Below, piece after piece: positions 18,691-28,067 of a DNA stretch of 64,000 nt. Source of the DNA: Chitinophagaceae bacterium UBA1931 (GTDB lineage: Bacteria > Bacteroidota > Bacteroidia > Chitinophagales > Chitinophagaceae); contig DDFJ01000004.1 in the NCBI GenBank assembly GCA_002337125.1, forward strand, positions 1,229,889 to 1,293,888. The letters run 5' to 3'. A program made the position numbers and the translations under genes. The notes beneath the pieces were generated by a model, which saw nothing but the letters and a program-made list of their open reading frames with translations, did not search any database and was not told the DNA's origin. Within the stretch, counting starts at the first letter, position 1; each line of letters opens with the position of its first letter.

Positions 18691-20127
18691 TTATTTAAAG
18701 ATTCCTAAGATTGTTGTTACTGTATCGTTCACAAGGGCAAATACAGGTTTGGGAAATACTCCCAGTACAAAAATGAATGCCACGATAACAATCAGTCCTG
18801 CTTTTTCAAACCATGAAATATCAACGGCCTTAGCAGTAAGTTCATTGGTGTTACCGTAAAATACTTTCTGGATCATCCTTAATGTATATACCGCACTGAG
18901 GATAATACTTAATCCGCCAATTGCAGCAAACCATACATTAAACTTGAACAAGCCATTAAACATTAAGAACTCACCTACAAATGCATTGGTAAGCGGCAAG
19001 GCTACATTCGCCAGTGCAACGATTACAAGCAAAATAGATAAGCCCTGTGCTTTTTGTGCAAGACCACCCAGTTCACTGATTTTTCTTGTACCAAACTGGC
19101 GTTCGATTAATTCAACAACCACCCACATACCAAGTACGTTTACACCGTGGCTGAAGAACTGGATCATGGCACCCTGCAATGCACTTTCATTCAGTGTAAA
19201 GAGTGATGCACTCATTAAACCAATATGTGCAATGGAAGAATATGCGATTAAACGCTTCAGATCATCCTGCTGCATGGCAAGAATACTTGCGTAAATCATA
19301 CCTGCAACACTTAAACCTATTACAATATTGCTGAACTCAAATGAACCTGCAGGGAACAAAGGAATTAACCAGCGTACCACTGCAAACAAACCCATCTTCA
19401 CCATCAATGCACTCAGCACCATTGTAACTGCAGTGGGAGATTGCTCGTATGTATCGGGCTGCCATGTATGAAAAGGAAATACCGGCATCTTGATGGCAAA
19501 TGCAATAAAGAACAACCAGAACAACCATGCCTGTTGTGCAGTAGAAAGTTTTACTGCATACAATGATTGCATGGAGAAAGAAGCATCGGGTGTTTGAAAA
19601 TAAAGCCAGATAAATCCAACCAGCATTAACAAAGAACCAACGAATGTATAAATGAAAAACTTAAATGTAACTGCAATCCGTTTTTCTCCACCCCATTTCG
19701 AGCAAAGAAAATAAACAGGGATCAGTGCCAGTTCCCAGAAGAAGTAAAACAACAAACCATCTGCTGCAAGAAACACACCCAGCAATCCAGCCATGGTTAA
19801 CAACATCAATCCATAAAAGCTGTTGGATGAAGTGTACTTACTGCTCCATGTTGTAATAAAAATAATGGGATAGGCAATTACTGTCAGCAGGCAAAGAACG
19901 GCGCTCATTCCATCCATCAGCAGGCTGAACGATGAACCAAGCTGCAGAAGCCACTCAGCAGAATAAACTTTGTTTGCCGGGTTGCCGGATAGTAACGTAT
20001 ATACCATTACTGCCAGTGCAGCAAGCGATACAATCAGGCTCCATGATTTTGCCTGCTTTTCTTCTTTCAGAAAAAAAGCAGCAAGACCACCAATCAACGG
20101 AATCAATATCAACAATAATGCAGTCAT
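18691..20127 (-). CDS. nuoM: NADH-quinone oxidoreductase subunit M
   Basis: 478 residues, polytopic antiporter-like proton-pumping subunit. Contains FFWELALIPVYFLCSKWGGEKR (key Glu and following Lys/Arg), FAIKMPVFPFHTWQPDTYEQSP and KRLIAYSSIAHIGLM, which are the conserved NuoM helices with the proton-path Lys. Normal length. 18 bp downstream of nuoL and 14 bp upstream of nuoN. Confidence 0.93.
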   Translation of the reverse strand: MTALLLILIPLIGGLAAFFLKEEKQAKSWSLIVSLAALAVMVYTLLSGNPANKVYSAEWLLQLGSSFSLLMDGMSAVLCLLTVIAYPIIFITTWSSKYTSSNSFYGLMLLTMAGLLGVFLAADGLLFYFFWELALIPVYFLCSKWGGEKRIAVTFKFFIYTFVGSLLMLVGFIWLYFQTPDASFSMQSLYAVKLSTAQQAWLFWLFFIAFAIKMPVFPFHTWQPDTYEQSPTAVTMVLSALMVKMGLFAVVRWLIPLFPAGSFEFSNIVIGLSVAGMIYASILAMQQDDLKRLIAYSSIAHIGLMSASLFTLNESALQGAMIQFFSHGVNVLGMWVVVELIERQFGTRKISELGGLAQKAQGLSILLVIVALANVALPLTNAFVGEFLMFNGLFKFNVWFAAIGGLSIILSAVYTLRMIQKVFYGNTNELTAKAVDISWFEKAGLIVIVAFIFVLGVFPKPVFALVNDTVTTILGIFK

Positions 20128-20145
20128 AAAACAGTTAATCTATAA

Positions 20146-22041
20146 TCAGATAAATAAAGTAATTACAAAGAACACCAGTATTCCAAGTACCATCCACAAA
20201 ATGTAAGTGCCTACCTGTCCGCTCTGAAGCAAACGTAACTGGCGGCCACCCCACTGTACACTCTTTCCTACTCCGTTCACCAATCCATCAATACCACTCT
20301 TTTCAACAAAACGGTTGAGTATATTACCTAAAGCATTTAATGGTTTTGTGATGATGGAATCATATAACTCATCAACGTACCATTTATCAGCCAGTACTTT
20401 TCCAAATCCTGTTGCATCAGATGTTTCAGGTTTTTTGCTGAAACGTGTCCAGGCAAAAATGATGGCAAGAAGAATTAATGCCTGGCTTACCACCAGTAAT
20501 ACCCATTCATTTTTGATTTCATGTGCAGCTTCAACCCTTGCTGCAGATGCTGCAAACACAGGATCTAAATAATGCTGAAGTGCATGTGCATTGGGCGCAA
20601 ACAATTCAGGAATACCAACAAAACCTGCAACAGCAGCCAGTACTGCAAGTACTGCCAGCGGCATGGTCATTTGCCAGGGACTTTCGTGCAGGTGATGTTC
20701 CTGCTCATGTGTACCACGGAAATTTCCACGGAATGTCATGGCGTATAAACGGAACATATAAAATGCAGTCATCAAAGCACCAAGCAAGCCAATGATATAA
20801 TAAATCGTATTTGCTTCCAGTGCATGAACAAGTATTTCATCTTTCGAGAAAAATCCACTCAATGGAAATATACCTGCAATGGCAATACAGCCGATTAAGA
20901 ATGTAGCATGTGTAACAGGAAGTTTCTTCGCCAGTCCACCCATTTTACGGATATCCTGTTCGTGATGCATGGCATGAATAACAGAACCAGCACCAAGGAA
21001 TAACAATGCTTTGAAGAACGCATGTGTCATTACATGGAATACTGCACCGGTGTAAGCACCCACACCCAAACCAACAAACATATAACCTAACTGGCTTACG
21101 GTTGAATAGGCAAGTACTTTTTTAATATCGTTTTGCTTGATGGCGATTGTTGCTGCAAGAATTGCAGTTGCCAAACCAATTACAGCAACCACTGTTTGCG
21201 ATACCGGTGCCAGTGTATATAAAATGTTGCTGCGTGCAATCATGTAAATACCGGCAGTAACCATTGTTGCTGCGTGGATGAGTGCTGATACAGGTGTTGG
21301 ACCTGCCATCGCATCGGGCAACCATGTGTACAAAGGAATCTGTGCACTTTTACCGGTAGCACCAACAAAAAGCAATAATGTAATAACCACAAGAACAGTA
21401 TCGCCACTGCTTAAATCGCCGGCTTGTTTAAATACATCTATATACGTTAATGTGCCGAATTGTTTGAGGATAAAGAATAAGCCAAGCAGGAAACCAAGAT
21501 CACCAATGCGGTTCATCACAAATGCTTTTCTTGCTGCATTTCCGTACTCTGTATTTTTAAACCAGTAACCGATGAGTAAATAAGAACAAAGACCAACACC
21601 TTCCCAGCCAATAAACATGATAAGATAGTTAGCACCAAGTACAAGCATCAGCATACTGAACACAAAGAGATTCAGGTAAGCAAAATACCTTGCATAGTGC
21701 GGAGGTTCTTCATCATGCATGTAAGAGGTAGAATAAACATGAATCAGAAAACCAACACCTGTAATGATCAACAGGAACAGGGCTGAAAGCTGATCAACCT
21801 GGAAAGCAAAGGGAATATTGATTCCTGCAGTGTTGATAAAGTCAAATAAATTCACAGTAACAGGAGTAAATCCTGTTGCCCTTGTTTCATTAAAAACAAG
21901 CAGACTTACAACAAAGGATGCAAGTACAACTGCGCTTCCGATCATGCCGCTCAGCGATTTGCTCAATCCTTTTCTTCCAAGCCCGTTAATTAAAAATCCA
22001 ATCAATGGAAATAACGGAACTAAATAAACCAATTTACTCAT
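20146..22041 (-). CDS. nuoL: NADH-quinone oxidoreductase subunit L
   Basis: 631 residues, the distal and largest proton-pumping subunit. Conserved stretches: FIGWEGVGLCSYLLIGYWF, GKSAQIPLYTWLPDAMAGPTPVSALIHAATMVTAG and KKVLAYSTVSQLGYMFVGLG. The C-terminal 120 residues hold the long lateral helix region ending in a final membrane helix (ILWMVLGILVFFVI). Preceded by a 72-bp gap with a short repeat. Confidence 0.95.
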   Translation of the reverse strand: MSKLVYLVPLFPLIGFLINGLGRKGLSKSLSGMIGSAVVLASFVVSLLVFNETRATGFTPVTVNLFDFINTAGINIPFAFQVDQLSALFLLIITGVGFLIHVYSTSYMHDEEPPHYARYFAYLNLFVFSMLMLVLGANYLIMFIGWEGVGLCSYLLIGYWFKNTEYGNAARKAFVMNRIGDLGFLLGLFFILKQFGTLTYIDVFKQAGDLSSGDTVLVVITLLLFVGATGKSAQIPLYTWLPDAMAGPTPVSALIHAATMVTAGIYMIARSNILYTLAPVSQTVVAVIGLATAILAATIAIKQNDIKKVLAYSTVSQLGYMFVGLGVGAYTGAVFHVMTHAFFKALLFLGAGSVIHAMHHEQDIRKMGGLAKKLPVTHATFLIGCIAIAGIFPLSGFFSKDEILVHALEANTIYYIIGLLGALMTAFYMFRLYAMTFRGNFRGTHEQEHHLHESPWQMTMPLAVLAVLAAVAGFVGIPELFAPNAHALQHYLDPVFAASAARVEAAHEIKNEWVLLVVSQALILLAIIFAWTRFSKKPETSDATGFGKVLADKWYVDELYDSIITKPLNALGNILNRFVEKSGIDGLVNGVGKSVQWGGRQLRLLQSGQVGTYILWMVLGILVFFVITLFI

Positions 22042-22113
22042 AAACGCTTATGCTTAATGCTTAACGCTGAGCGCCAAATACTGTGAAAGTATTCAGCATT
22101 CTGCTTTCAGCTT
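22042..22113 (-). repeat. Short-period repeat in the nuoK-nuoL gap
   Basis: The 72-bp gap starts with three near-tandem GCTTA units (22046-22063, ACGCTTATGCTTAATGCTTA) running into GCTGAGCG, then ATACTGTGAAAGTAT. One of several operon gaps with unrelated motifs but the same layout. Confidence 0.5.
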
Positions 22114-22449
22114 TTAATGTTTTAATCTGTTTAAAAAGTTTACATCCACACTATGAATATTCCTGTACATCATTACAATTATTGCCAGTCCCACACTTAC
22201 TTCTGCTGCTGCAACCACCATAATAAAGAATACAAATAATTGAGCTTCCACACCTGCTGTTGTTTCAGGTATGCCTGTTACAGCAACTCCATAATGCATT
22301 TTCGAGAATGCAACCAGCAACAGGTTCACTGCATTCAGCATTAATTCAATGCACATGAAAATGATGATTGCATTACGGCGGGTTAACACACCTGCCACAC
22401 CAATACTGAACAATGCAATAGCCAGGATGATATAATAATTTATCGGCAT
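22114..22449 (-). CDS. nuoK: NADH-quinone oxidoreductase subunit K
   Basis: 111 residues with three membrane helices, homologous to MrpC. The functional Glu lies in CIELMLNAVNLLLVAF (first Glu) and the second helix-3 Glu in AAEVSVGLAIIVMMYRN. Length is typical (100-110). Part of the membrane arm that couples quinone reduction to proton movement. Confidence 0.93.
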   Translation of the reverse strand: MPINYYIILAIALFSIGVAGVLTRRNAIIIFMCIELMLNAVNLLLVAFSKMHYGVAVTGIPETTAGVEAQLFVFFIMVVAAAEVSVGLAIIVMMYRNIHSVDVNFLNRLKH

Positions 22450-22533
22450 AATACAATTTGAGAGTTATTCAATTTGAAAATTGGCAGGAATTCACGCCCG
22501 CTGATCATTTTCAAATTTTCAAATTATTAAATT
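22450..22533 (-). repeat. AATTTGAAAA-type repeat in the nuoJ-nuoK gap
   Basis: The 84-bp gap contains CAATTTG (22454), CAATTTGAAAATTG (22470-22483) and ATTTTCAAATTTTCAAATT (22507-22525), which can pair with one another across the gap. Confidence 0.5.
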
Positions 22534-23037
22534 TTAATCTTCTTTTTTTCCAATTACCACTGCACCAACCATTGCACTCAGGAACAGCACACTGCTTATT
22601 TCAAACGGCAGCACATAATCGGTAAATAATGTTTTACCTAATTGCTTGATCAATCCGGTTGATCCGGAAAGACTCAGCGTTTGCTCTTTTAATCCTTCGG
22701 TACGAAGAATTGCAGAAACTAATACCAGCATTAAACAACCGCCTGCAATAACACCGGCAATCTTCAGCCATTTATTTTTCTGCGGTTCATTATCTGCATT
22801 CAGGTTCATGAGCATAATCACAAACAGGAATAACACCATAATAGCACCTGCATAAACAATGATGTTTACAATTGCAAGGAACTGCGCATTGAGTAAAATG
22901 TAATGACCGGAAATAGCAAAGAACACCACAATCAGCCACAGTACACTGTAAACAGGGTTTTTGCTGAACACCATCATCAATGAGCCGCCAAGGGCAAGCG
23001 CAGTTAAGAACCAGAATAAAATTTCAGTAATATTCAT
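22534..23037 (-). CDS. nuoJ: NADH-quinone oxidoreductase subunit J
   Basis: 167 residues from ATG 23037; the frame extends to 23079 but that would overlap nuoI by 41 bp, whereas the 23037 start leaves a 1-bp gap. Five membrane helices; helix 3 pattern LLNAQFLAIVNIIVYAGAIMVLFLFVIML is the conserved NuoJ segment with the pi-bulge Tyr. Ends in GKKED. Confidence 0.92.
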   Translation of the reverse strand: MNITEILFWFLTALALGGSLMMVFSKNPVYSVLWLIVVFFAISGHYILLNAQFLAIVNIIVYAGAIMVLFLFVIMLMNLNADNEPQKNKWLKIAGVIAGGCLMLVLVSAILRTEGLKEQTLSLSGSTGLIKQLGKTLFTDYVLPFEISSVLFLSAMVGAVVIGKKED

Positions 23038-23038
23038 A

Positions 23039-23605
23039 TTAAGCAGTCTGTTGATTGGCTTTCGCCTTACGTTCATCAATTAATCCCTTTGCCTTCTTAT
23101 ATCCTTCCGGATCTTTTTTAGGATCAGGAATCACTAAATTGTCTTTACCATAAATAAAACTTTTGCGGCTGTAATTGGCAGGAGCAAATGTTTCGGTTAA
23201 ATAAATTGCATCTTTCGGACAAGCTTCTTCGCACAAACCACAGAAAATGCAACGCAGCATATTGATTTCATATTTCGCTGCATATTTTTCTTCACGGTAT
23301 AAATTTTCTTCGCCGGGTAAGCGTTCTGCTGCATCCATTGTAATGGCTTCAGCAGGGCAGGCAACTGCACACAAACCACAGGCAGTGCAGTTTTCACGAC
23401 CTTCTTCATCACGGTTCAGGATATGCAAACCACGGAACACAGGACTGAATGGTCTTGTTTCCTCAGGGAAGTTGATGGTAACTTTCTTTTTGAAAAAGTG
23501 ACCAAGCGTAATTTTCATCCCTTTCAGAATGGCAGGCATGTACATCTTTTCTGCCCAGTTCATTGGTCTGCGATCAACCTGCTTTGATCTGTTTGTTAAT
23601 TGCAT
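23039..23605 (-). CDS. nuoI: NADH-quinone oxidoreductase subunit I (two 4Fe-4S)
   Basis: 188 residues. Two ferredoxin motifs, CTACGLCAVACPAEAI and CIFCGLCEEACPKDAI, bind clusters N6a and N6b that pass electrons along the peripheral arm to NuoB. The C-terminal 40 residues are Lys-rich and extend beyond the shortest homologues. Followed after 1 bp by nuoJ. Confidence 0.95.
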   Translation of the reverse strand: MQLTNRSKQVDRRPMNWAEKMYMPAILKGMKITLGHFFKKKVTINFPEETRPFSPVFRGLHILNRDEEGRENCTACGLCAVACPAEAITMDAAERLPGEENLYREEKYAAKYEINMLRCIFCGLCEEACPKDAIYLTETFAPANYSRKSFIYGKDNLVIPDPKKDPEGYKKAKGLIDERKAKANQQTA

Positions 23606-23647
23606 TTACGTCTTTTATAAAAGTTGACTATAAATTATTTATTCGTT

Positions 23648-24703
23648 TTATCTGGTTGCAAGTATAAACACTGCTGTTATCAGCATCCATACAAGCGAAA
23701 TCGGAATCAGTGATTTCCATCCAAGGTTCATCAGCTGATCGTAGCGGAAACGTGGAATAGTCCAGCGTACCCACATGAATACAAAAATCAGCACTAATAT
23801 CTTCACAAATAATGCAAGGAAGCCAAGCAACGCCATCAGGTTGGTTGATAAGCCCCAAGCACTTTCATCGTAAAAAGGAATGATATCATAACCACCGAAA
23901 TACAATGTTGCCATGATAGCACTGCTGATGAACATATTGATGTATTCAGAAAAAAGATAAAAACCAAGTTTCATACTGGAGAATTCTGAATGGTAACCAC
24001 CAATCAATTCATTCTCTGCTTCAGCAAGATCAAACGGTGTACGGTTACATTCTGCAAATGCGCAAATGAGGAAGATGAAAAACCCAACCGGTTGCTTGAT
24101 GACGTTCCACCAACCTGTTTGTTGCTGATGCACCATTTCAGATAAACTGAGTGTGCCTGTTGTCATCAGCAATGCAATAAGTGATAAACCCATTGCCAGT
24201 TCATAAGAAATAATCTGTGATGCAGCACGTACACCACCCATCAATGAAAACTTGTTGTTACTTGCCCATGCACCAATCATAATACCATATACACCTAAAC
24301 TCACAACACCAAACACATACAAAATACCAATGTTAACATCAGCAATCTGCAATGAAATGGTACGGCCAAACATCTCAATCTTATCGCCCCATGGAATTAC
24401 CGCACTGGTTAACAACGCAGTGAGCATGGCTAAAGATGGACCGAGAATAAACAATACTTTATTCGAAGCATTGGGAATAATTTCTTCTTTCATGAACAGT
24501 TTCAAACCATCAGCAAGCGGTTGAAACAAACCCAAAGGACCTGCACGGTTTGGTCCAAGACGATCCTGGATAAATGCGGCGACCTTACGTTCGCCCCATG
24601 TTGCATACATTGCTACCACCATTGATACTGTAACAACCAATGCAATGAGGATGACTTTTTCCAGCACTAAAGGCAAATCAATTGCTAATAAAATCGTATT
24701 CAT
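23648..24703 (-). CDS. nuoH: NADH-quinone oxidoreductase subunit H
   Basis: 351 residues, eight to nine helices. GPNRAGPLGLFQPLADGLKLFMKEE and CAFAECNRTPFDLAEAENELIGGYHSEFS are the conserved loops that form the quinone-chamber floor and the start of the proton path. Its start codon overlaps the nuoG stop by 1 bp, so the two are translationally linked. Confidence 0.95.
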   Translation of the reverse strand: MNTILLAIDLPLVLEKVILIALVVTVSMVVAMYATWGERKVAAFIQDRLGPNRAGPLGLFQPLADGLKLFMKEEIIPNASNKVLFILGPSLAMLTALLTSAVIPWGDKIEMFGRTISLQIADVNIGILYVFGVVSLGVYGIMIGAWASNNKFSLMGGVRAASQIISYELAMGLSLIALLMTTGTLSLSEMVHQQQTGWWNVIKQPVGFFIFLICAFAECNRTPFDLAEAENELIGGYHSEFSSMKLGFYLFSEYINMFISSAIMATLYFGGYDIIPFYDESAWGLSTNLMALLGFLALFVKILVLIFVFMWVRWTIPRFRYDQLMNLGWKSLIPISLVWMLITAVFILATR

Positions 24704-25812
24704 TAATTTTCTTTCTTCAGTTGTTTAAATACCTGCGATGTTGCAGGGCCTTTCAGTTCACTCAGTTCAACCTGGTTTACTTCCGTTACATCTTTAATGT
24801 TCAGCAATAACTTCGGATCACGACCTGTTACTTTCTGAATGGTTTCTTTCGGTTTCACAAGACCAGTATAATGTCCTTGAGAAATCACTGAATGACGGTT
24901 TACCTGTGAAGGGCCTTCAATTACCCAGTCGCTGACTTTCTTACGTTCAAAGCGGCAGGTATTGCAGATCCATCCGGGTTCACCTTTTGTTGTATCTTTT
25001 ACTTCGCCCCATTCATCTTTACGTGCAGTTACACGAAGTACTTCATCGCCACGCATCCACAGCTGCACTTCACCTGAACACTTATCGCAGTTACAATGTG
25101 CATCTACCGGTTTGGTAAACCATACACGGTTTTTAAAACGGAATGTCTTATCTGTTAATGCACCAACAGGGCAAACATCAATTACATTTCCTATAAAATC
25201 ATTATCAAGACTCTTTTCAATATAAGTTGCAATCTCTGCATGATCGCCACGGTTGAGTATACCATGTCTTCTTTCACCACTTACCTGGTCGGCAACATAC
25301 ACACAACGGTAGCAAAGAATGCAACGGGTCATGTGCAGCTGAATGTAAGGGCCGAGATCATGTTTATCAAATGTTCTCTTTTTGAATTCATAACGGCTGG
25401 CTGATTTGCCATTCTCATAACTCAGATCCTGGAGATGGCACTCACCTGCCTGATCGCAGATAGGGCAATCAAGCGGATGATTGATTAATAAAAATTCAAC
25501 CACACCATTTCTTGCATCAATTACACGTTCGCTGGTAATATTCTTTACCACCATGCCATCCATTACATTTGTGCGGCAGCTTGCAACCAGTTTGGGCATT
25601 GGGCGTGGATCAGCTGTTGATCCCTGCGCAACTTCTACTAAACAAGTGCGGCACTTACCACCACTATCTTTCAGTTTGCTGTAATAGCACATTGCCGGGG
25701 GAGTTACATCGCCGCCAATTTTACGGGCAGCCTGTAAAATAGTTGTACCCGGCTCCACGTCAACAGTAATGTTGTCGATGGTTACTTTAAATAATTTCTT
25801 TTCGTCAGCCAT
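24703..25812 (-). CDS. nuoG: NADH-quinone oxidoreductase subunit G, short form
   Basis: 369 residues, far shorter than the usual 700-900. Present: an N-terminal 2Fe-2S ferredoxin (CYYSKLKDSGGKCRTC), the His-ligated 4Fe-4S (HPLDCPICDQAGEC), a further 4Fe-4S (CILCYRC with VCPVGAL), and the 4Fe-4S region that opens the molybdopterin-like domain (CNCDKCSGEV with WICNTC). The large molybdopterin-like domain after that is missing. The stop is clean and overlaps nuoH, so this is a naturally short form, not a broken gene; short NuoG proteins are known in Bacteroidota. Confidence 0.92.
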   Translation of the reverse strand: MADEKKLFKVTIDNITVDVEPGTTILQAARKIGGDVTPPAMCYYSKLKDSGGKCRTCLVEVAQGSTADPRPMPKLVASCRTNVMDGMVVKNITSERVIDARNGVVEFLLINHPLDCPICDQAGECHLQDLSYENGKSASRYEFKKRTFDKHDLGPYIQLHMTRCILCYRCVYVADQVSGERRHGILNRGDHAEIATYIEKSLDNDFIGNVIDVCPVGALTDKTFRFKNRVWFTKPVDAHCNCDKCSGEVQLWMRGDEVLRVTARKDEWGEVKDTTKGEPGWICNTCRFERKKVSDWVIEGPSQVNRHSVISQGHYTGLVKPKETIQKVTGRDPKLLLNIKDVTEVNQVELSELKGPATSQVFKQLKKEN

Positions 25813-25827
25813 TCTGATTTTATTTCT

Positions 25828-27186
25828 TTATGCTGTTGTTACAACTTCTAATGGTTTTGCATAATTCGCCAAACCATAATTCCTGCTTAATGCATCAGAC
25901 GGATTGGTTACATGCCATTCAAATTCATCACGGAAATGACGAATAGCTGCTGCTACCGGCCATGCTGCTGCATCACCTAACGGACAAATTGTATTGCCTT
26001 CAATCTTGCGTTGAATATCCCACAACAAATCAATATCACTCATCTTTCCTTTTCCGTTCTCAATATTCAATAAGATTTTTTCCATCCAGCCAGTTCCTTC
26101 ACGGCAAGGCGAACATTGTCCGCAACTTTCATGACGGTAAAACCGTGCTAATGTATAAGTATGTTTTACCACGCACTGATCTTCATCCATTACAATAAAA
26201 CCACCACTACCCATCATTGTGCCTGTGGCAAAACCACCATCGCTCAAACTTTCATACGTCATCATCCTTGCATCGCCTTTTGCTGTTTTCAGCAACAGGT
26301 TTGCAGGAAGAATAGGAACTGATGATCCACCGGGAATACATGCTTTCAGTCGCTTGCCATTTGCAATACCGCCGCAATATTCATCGCTGTAAATAAATTC
26401 TTCAACAGAAATATTCATTTCAATTTCATACACACCCGGCTTGTTAATGTTACCGCATGCAGAAATGAGTTTTGTTCCGGTTGATTTACCTGTGCCCAGT
26501 TTAGCATATTCATCGCCGCCATCATTTACAATAGGTACAACTGCCGAAATGGTTTCAACATTGTTTACCACTGTTGGGCAACCCCACAAACCTTTTACCG
26601 CAGGGAAAGGAGGTTTCAAACGTGGATTACCACGCTTTCCTTCCAGGCTTTCGAGCAACGCTGTTTCTTCACCGCAGATATAAGCACCTGCACCGGGATG
26701 AACAAATATGTCGCAATCAAAACCACTACCTAAAATATTTTTTCCAAGCATGCCTGCATTGCGTGCTTCCTGGATAGCTTGTTCCAGAATTTCTTTCACC
26801 CACCAGTACTCACCACGTATGTAGATATAAGAACGGTTACTTCCCAATGCATACGATGCACAGATCATTCCCTCAATCAGTAAATGCGGAATAAATTCCA
26901 TGAGGTAACGGTCTTTAAACGTACCCGGCTCACTTTCATCAGCGTTCACTACCAAATAACGTGGTACACCTTCGGGCTTTGCAAGAAAACTCCATTTCAT
27001 ACCTGCAGGGAAACCTGCACCACCACGACCACGTAATCCACTCTTCTTTACTTCTTCAGTAACCTGGTCGGGCGACATTGTTTTCAAAGCTTTTTCCACG
27101 CTGCGGTAACCACCTTCACGACGGTACACATCGTAATGCCTGATGCCTTCAACATGCGCTTTTTCTAATAATAATTTTCTTCCCAT
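25828..27186 (-). CDS. nuoF: NADH-quinone oxidoreductase subunit F (NADH/FMN)
   Basis: 452 residues, the NADH- and FMN-binding subunit where electrons enter. GLRGRGGAGFPAGMKWSF is the Gly-rich nucleotide site, NADESEPGTFKDR binds FMN, and ESCGQCSPCREGT with the later Cys in NTICPLGD ligates cluster N3. Normal length. 15 bp upstream of nuoG. Confidence 0.95.
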   Translation of the reverse strand: MGRKLLLEKAHVEGIRHYDVYRREGGYRSVEKALKTMSPDQVTEEVKKSGLRGRGGAGFPAGMKWSFLAKPEGVPRYLVVNADESEPGTFKDRYLMEFIPHLLIEGMICASYALGSNRSYIYIRGEYWWVKEILEQAIQEARNAGMLGKNILGSGFDCDIFVHPGAGAYICGEETALLESLEGKRGNPRLKPPFPAVKGLWGCPTVVNNVETISAVVPIVNDGGDEYAKLGTGKSTGTKLISACGNINKPGVYEIEMNISVEEFIYSDEYCGGIANGKRLKACIPGGSSVPILPANLLLKTAKGDARMMTYESLSDGGFATGTMMGSGGFIVMDEDQCVVKHTYTLARFYRHESCGQCSPCREGTGWMEKILLNIENGKGKMSDIDLLWDIQRKIEGNTICPLGDAAAWPVAAAIRHFRDEFEWHVTNPSDALSRNYGLANYAKPLEVVTTA

Positions 27187-27291
27187 TTAATTCAGCTTTT
27201 AGCCTTTCGCTTTTAGCAAATTATATTTTGTAATCAACTTCAGTAACTCTGTTCACCTGCATTGGCGTCGCACACTTGTACTGAACGAATC
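27187..27291 (-). repeat. GCTTTTAGC direct repeat in the gap before nuoF
   Basis: Two copies of GCTTTTAGC (27195-27203 and 27209-27217) next to the nuoF start, separated by CTTTC; the rest of the 105-bp gap shows no gene. Confidence 0.5.
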
Positions 27292-27501
27292 TTACTCTTC
27301 TGTTTTATTTTGTCCGGAAAACCAACCAGGTTTAAACCGGATGATGTTCCTGATAATCCATGAGCAAAGGATCAATCCCAAACCAACATAAACCAATCCT
27401 TTCATCTCCTGTTTATTGCTGCTGGTGAAATACACCACCGCAAGAACCAATGCCACTGTTGACAATCCAAAGCTGATGATACGTGCTGTTTTCAGGTTCA
27501 T
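27292..27501 (-). CDS. Small two-helix membrane protein inside the nuo operon
   Basis: 69 residues with two membrane helices (about residues 10-26 and 34-52) separated by SSNKQEMKG, and a charged tail ending KTEE. Not a canonical complex I subunit. It lies 1 bp after the nuoE stop, so it is cotranscribed and probably translationally linked. A role as accessory or assembly factor is inference from position only. Confidence 0.65.
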   Translation of the reverse strand: MNLKTARIISFGLSTVALVLAVVYFTSSNKQEMKGLVYVGLGLILCSWIIRNIIRFKPGWFSGQNKTEE

Positions 27502-27502
27502 A

Positions 27503-27991
27503 TTAATTCAGTTTCTTTCTTCCTTCTTCAATTAATGCATCTACTTTTTCTTTCGTCAGCTTTTCCCTGTAGCTGGGGCCAATCTGCATCATCGGTGCAT
27601 AACCACAAGCGCCTAAACATTCAGCAGTTTTCAAGGTAAACAAACCATCAGCGGTTGTTTCTCCCGGACGAATACCCAGCTTCTCGTAGATATAAGCAAC
27701 AATACCATCACTTCCATTCAGCATACATGGACCTGTTTGACAAACTTCAAAAATGGTTTTACCAACAGGTTGCAGGTTGAACATGCTGTAAAAAGTTGCC
27801 ACTTCATACACTTCAATAGGAGTAATAGCAAGCAGCTCCGCAGCATAATCCATTGCTTCAGTGCTCAGCCATCCGCCATTTTCCTTTTGCACAAAATGCA
27901 GCAAAGGAATCAATGCACTTTTTTGTTTGCCTTCAGGATAATGAGCAACCAACTCATCCACCTGCTTTAATTTATCGTCTGAAAACTTCAT
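27503..27991 (-). CDS. nuoE: NADH-quinone oxidoreductase subunit E (2Fe-2S)
   Basis: 162 residues, thioredoxin-like 2Fe-2S subunit next to NuoF. EVATFYSMFNLQPVGK, CQTGPCM and ECLGACGYAPM give the four cluster N1a cysteines. Length is normal. Followed after 1 bp by the small membrane gene. Confidence 0.94.
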   Translation of the reverse strand: MKFSDDKLKQVDELVAHYPEGKQKSALIPLLHFVQKENGGWLSTEAMDYAAELLAITPIEVYEVATFYSMFNLQPVGKTIFEVCQTGPCMLNGSDGIVAYIYEKLGIRPGETTADGLFTLKTAECLGACGYAPMMQIGPSYREKLTKEKVDALIEEGRKKLN

Positions 27992-28067
27992 ATAAAGTCA
28001 AAAATTAAAAATCAAAAATCAAAAGCGAAAAAGTGTTTTACTTTTTACTTTTAAATTTTTACGTTAC
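27992..28067 (-). repeat. TCAAAAAT-type repeat in the nuoD-nuoE gap
   Basis: The 76-bp gap holds three units of (A)TCAAAAAT(T) at about 27998-28021 and then an imperfect palindrome, AAAAGCGAAAAAGT versus ACTTTTTACTTTT. Confidence 0.5.

Noticed and set aside
24703..25812. nuoG as a frameshifted pseudogene
   Set aside because: The stop overlaps the nuoH start and no molybdopterin-domain remnant is seen in any frame downstream; short NuoG proteins occur in this phylum.
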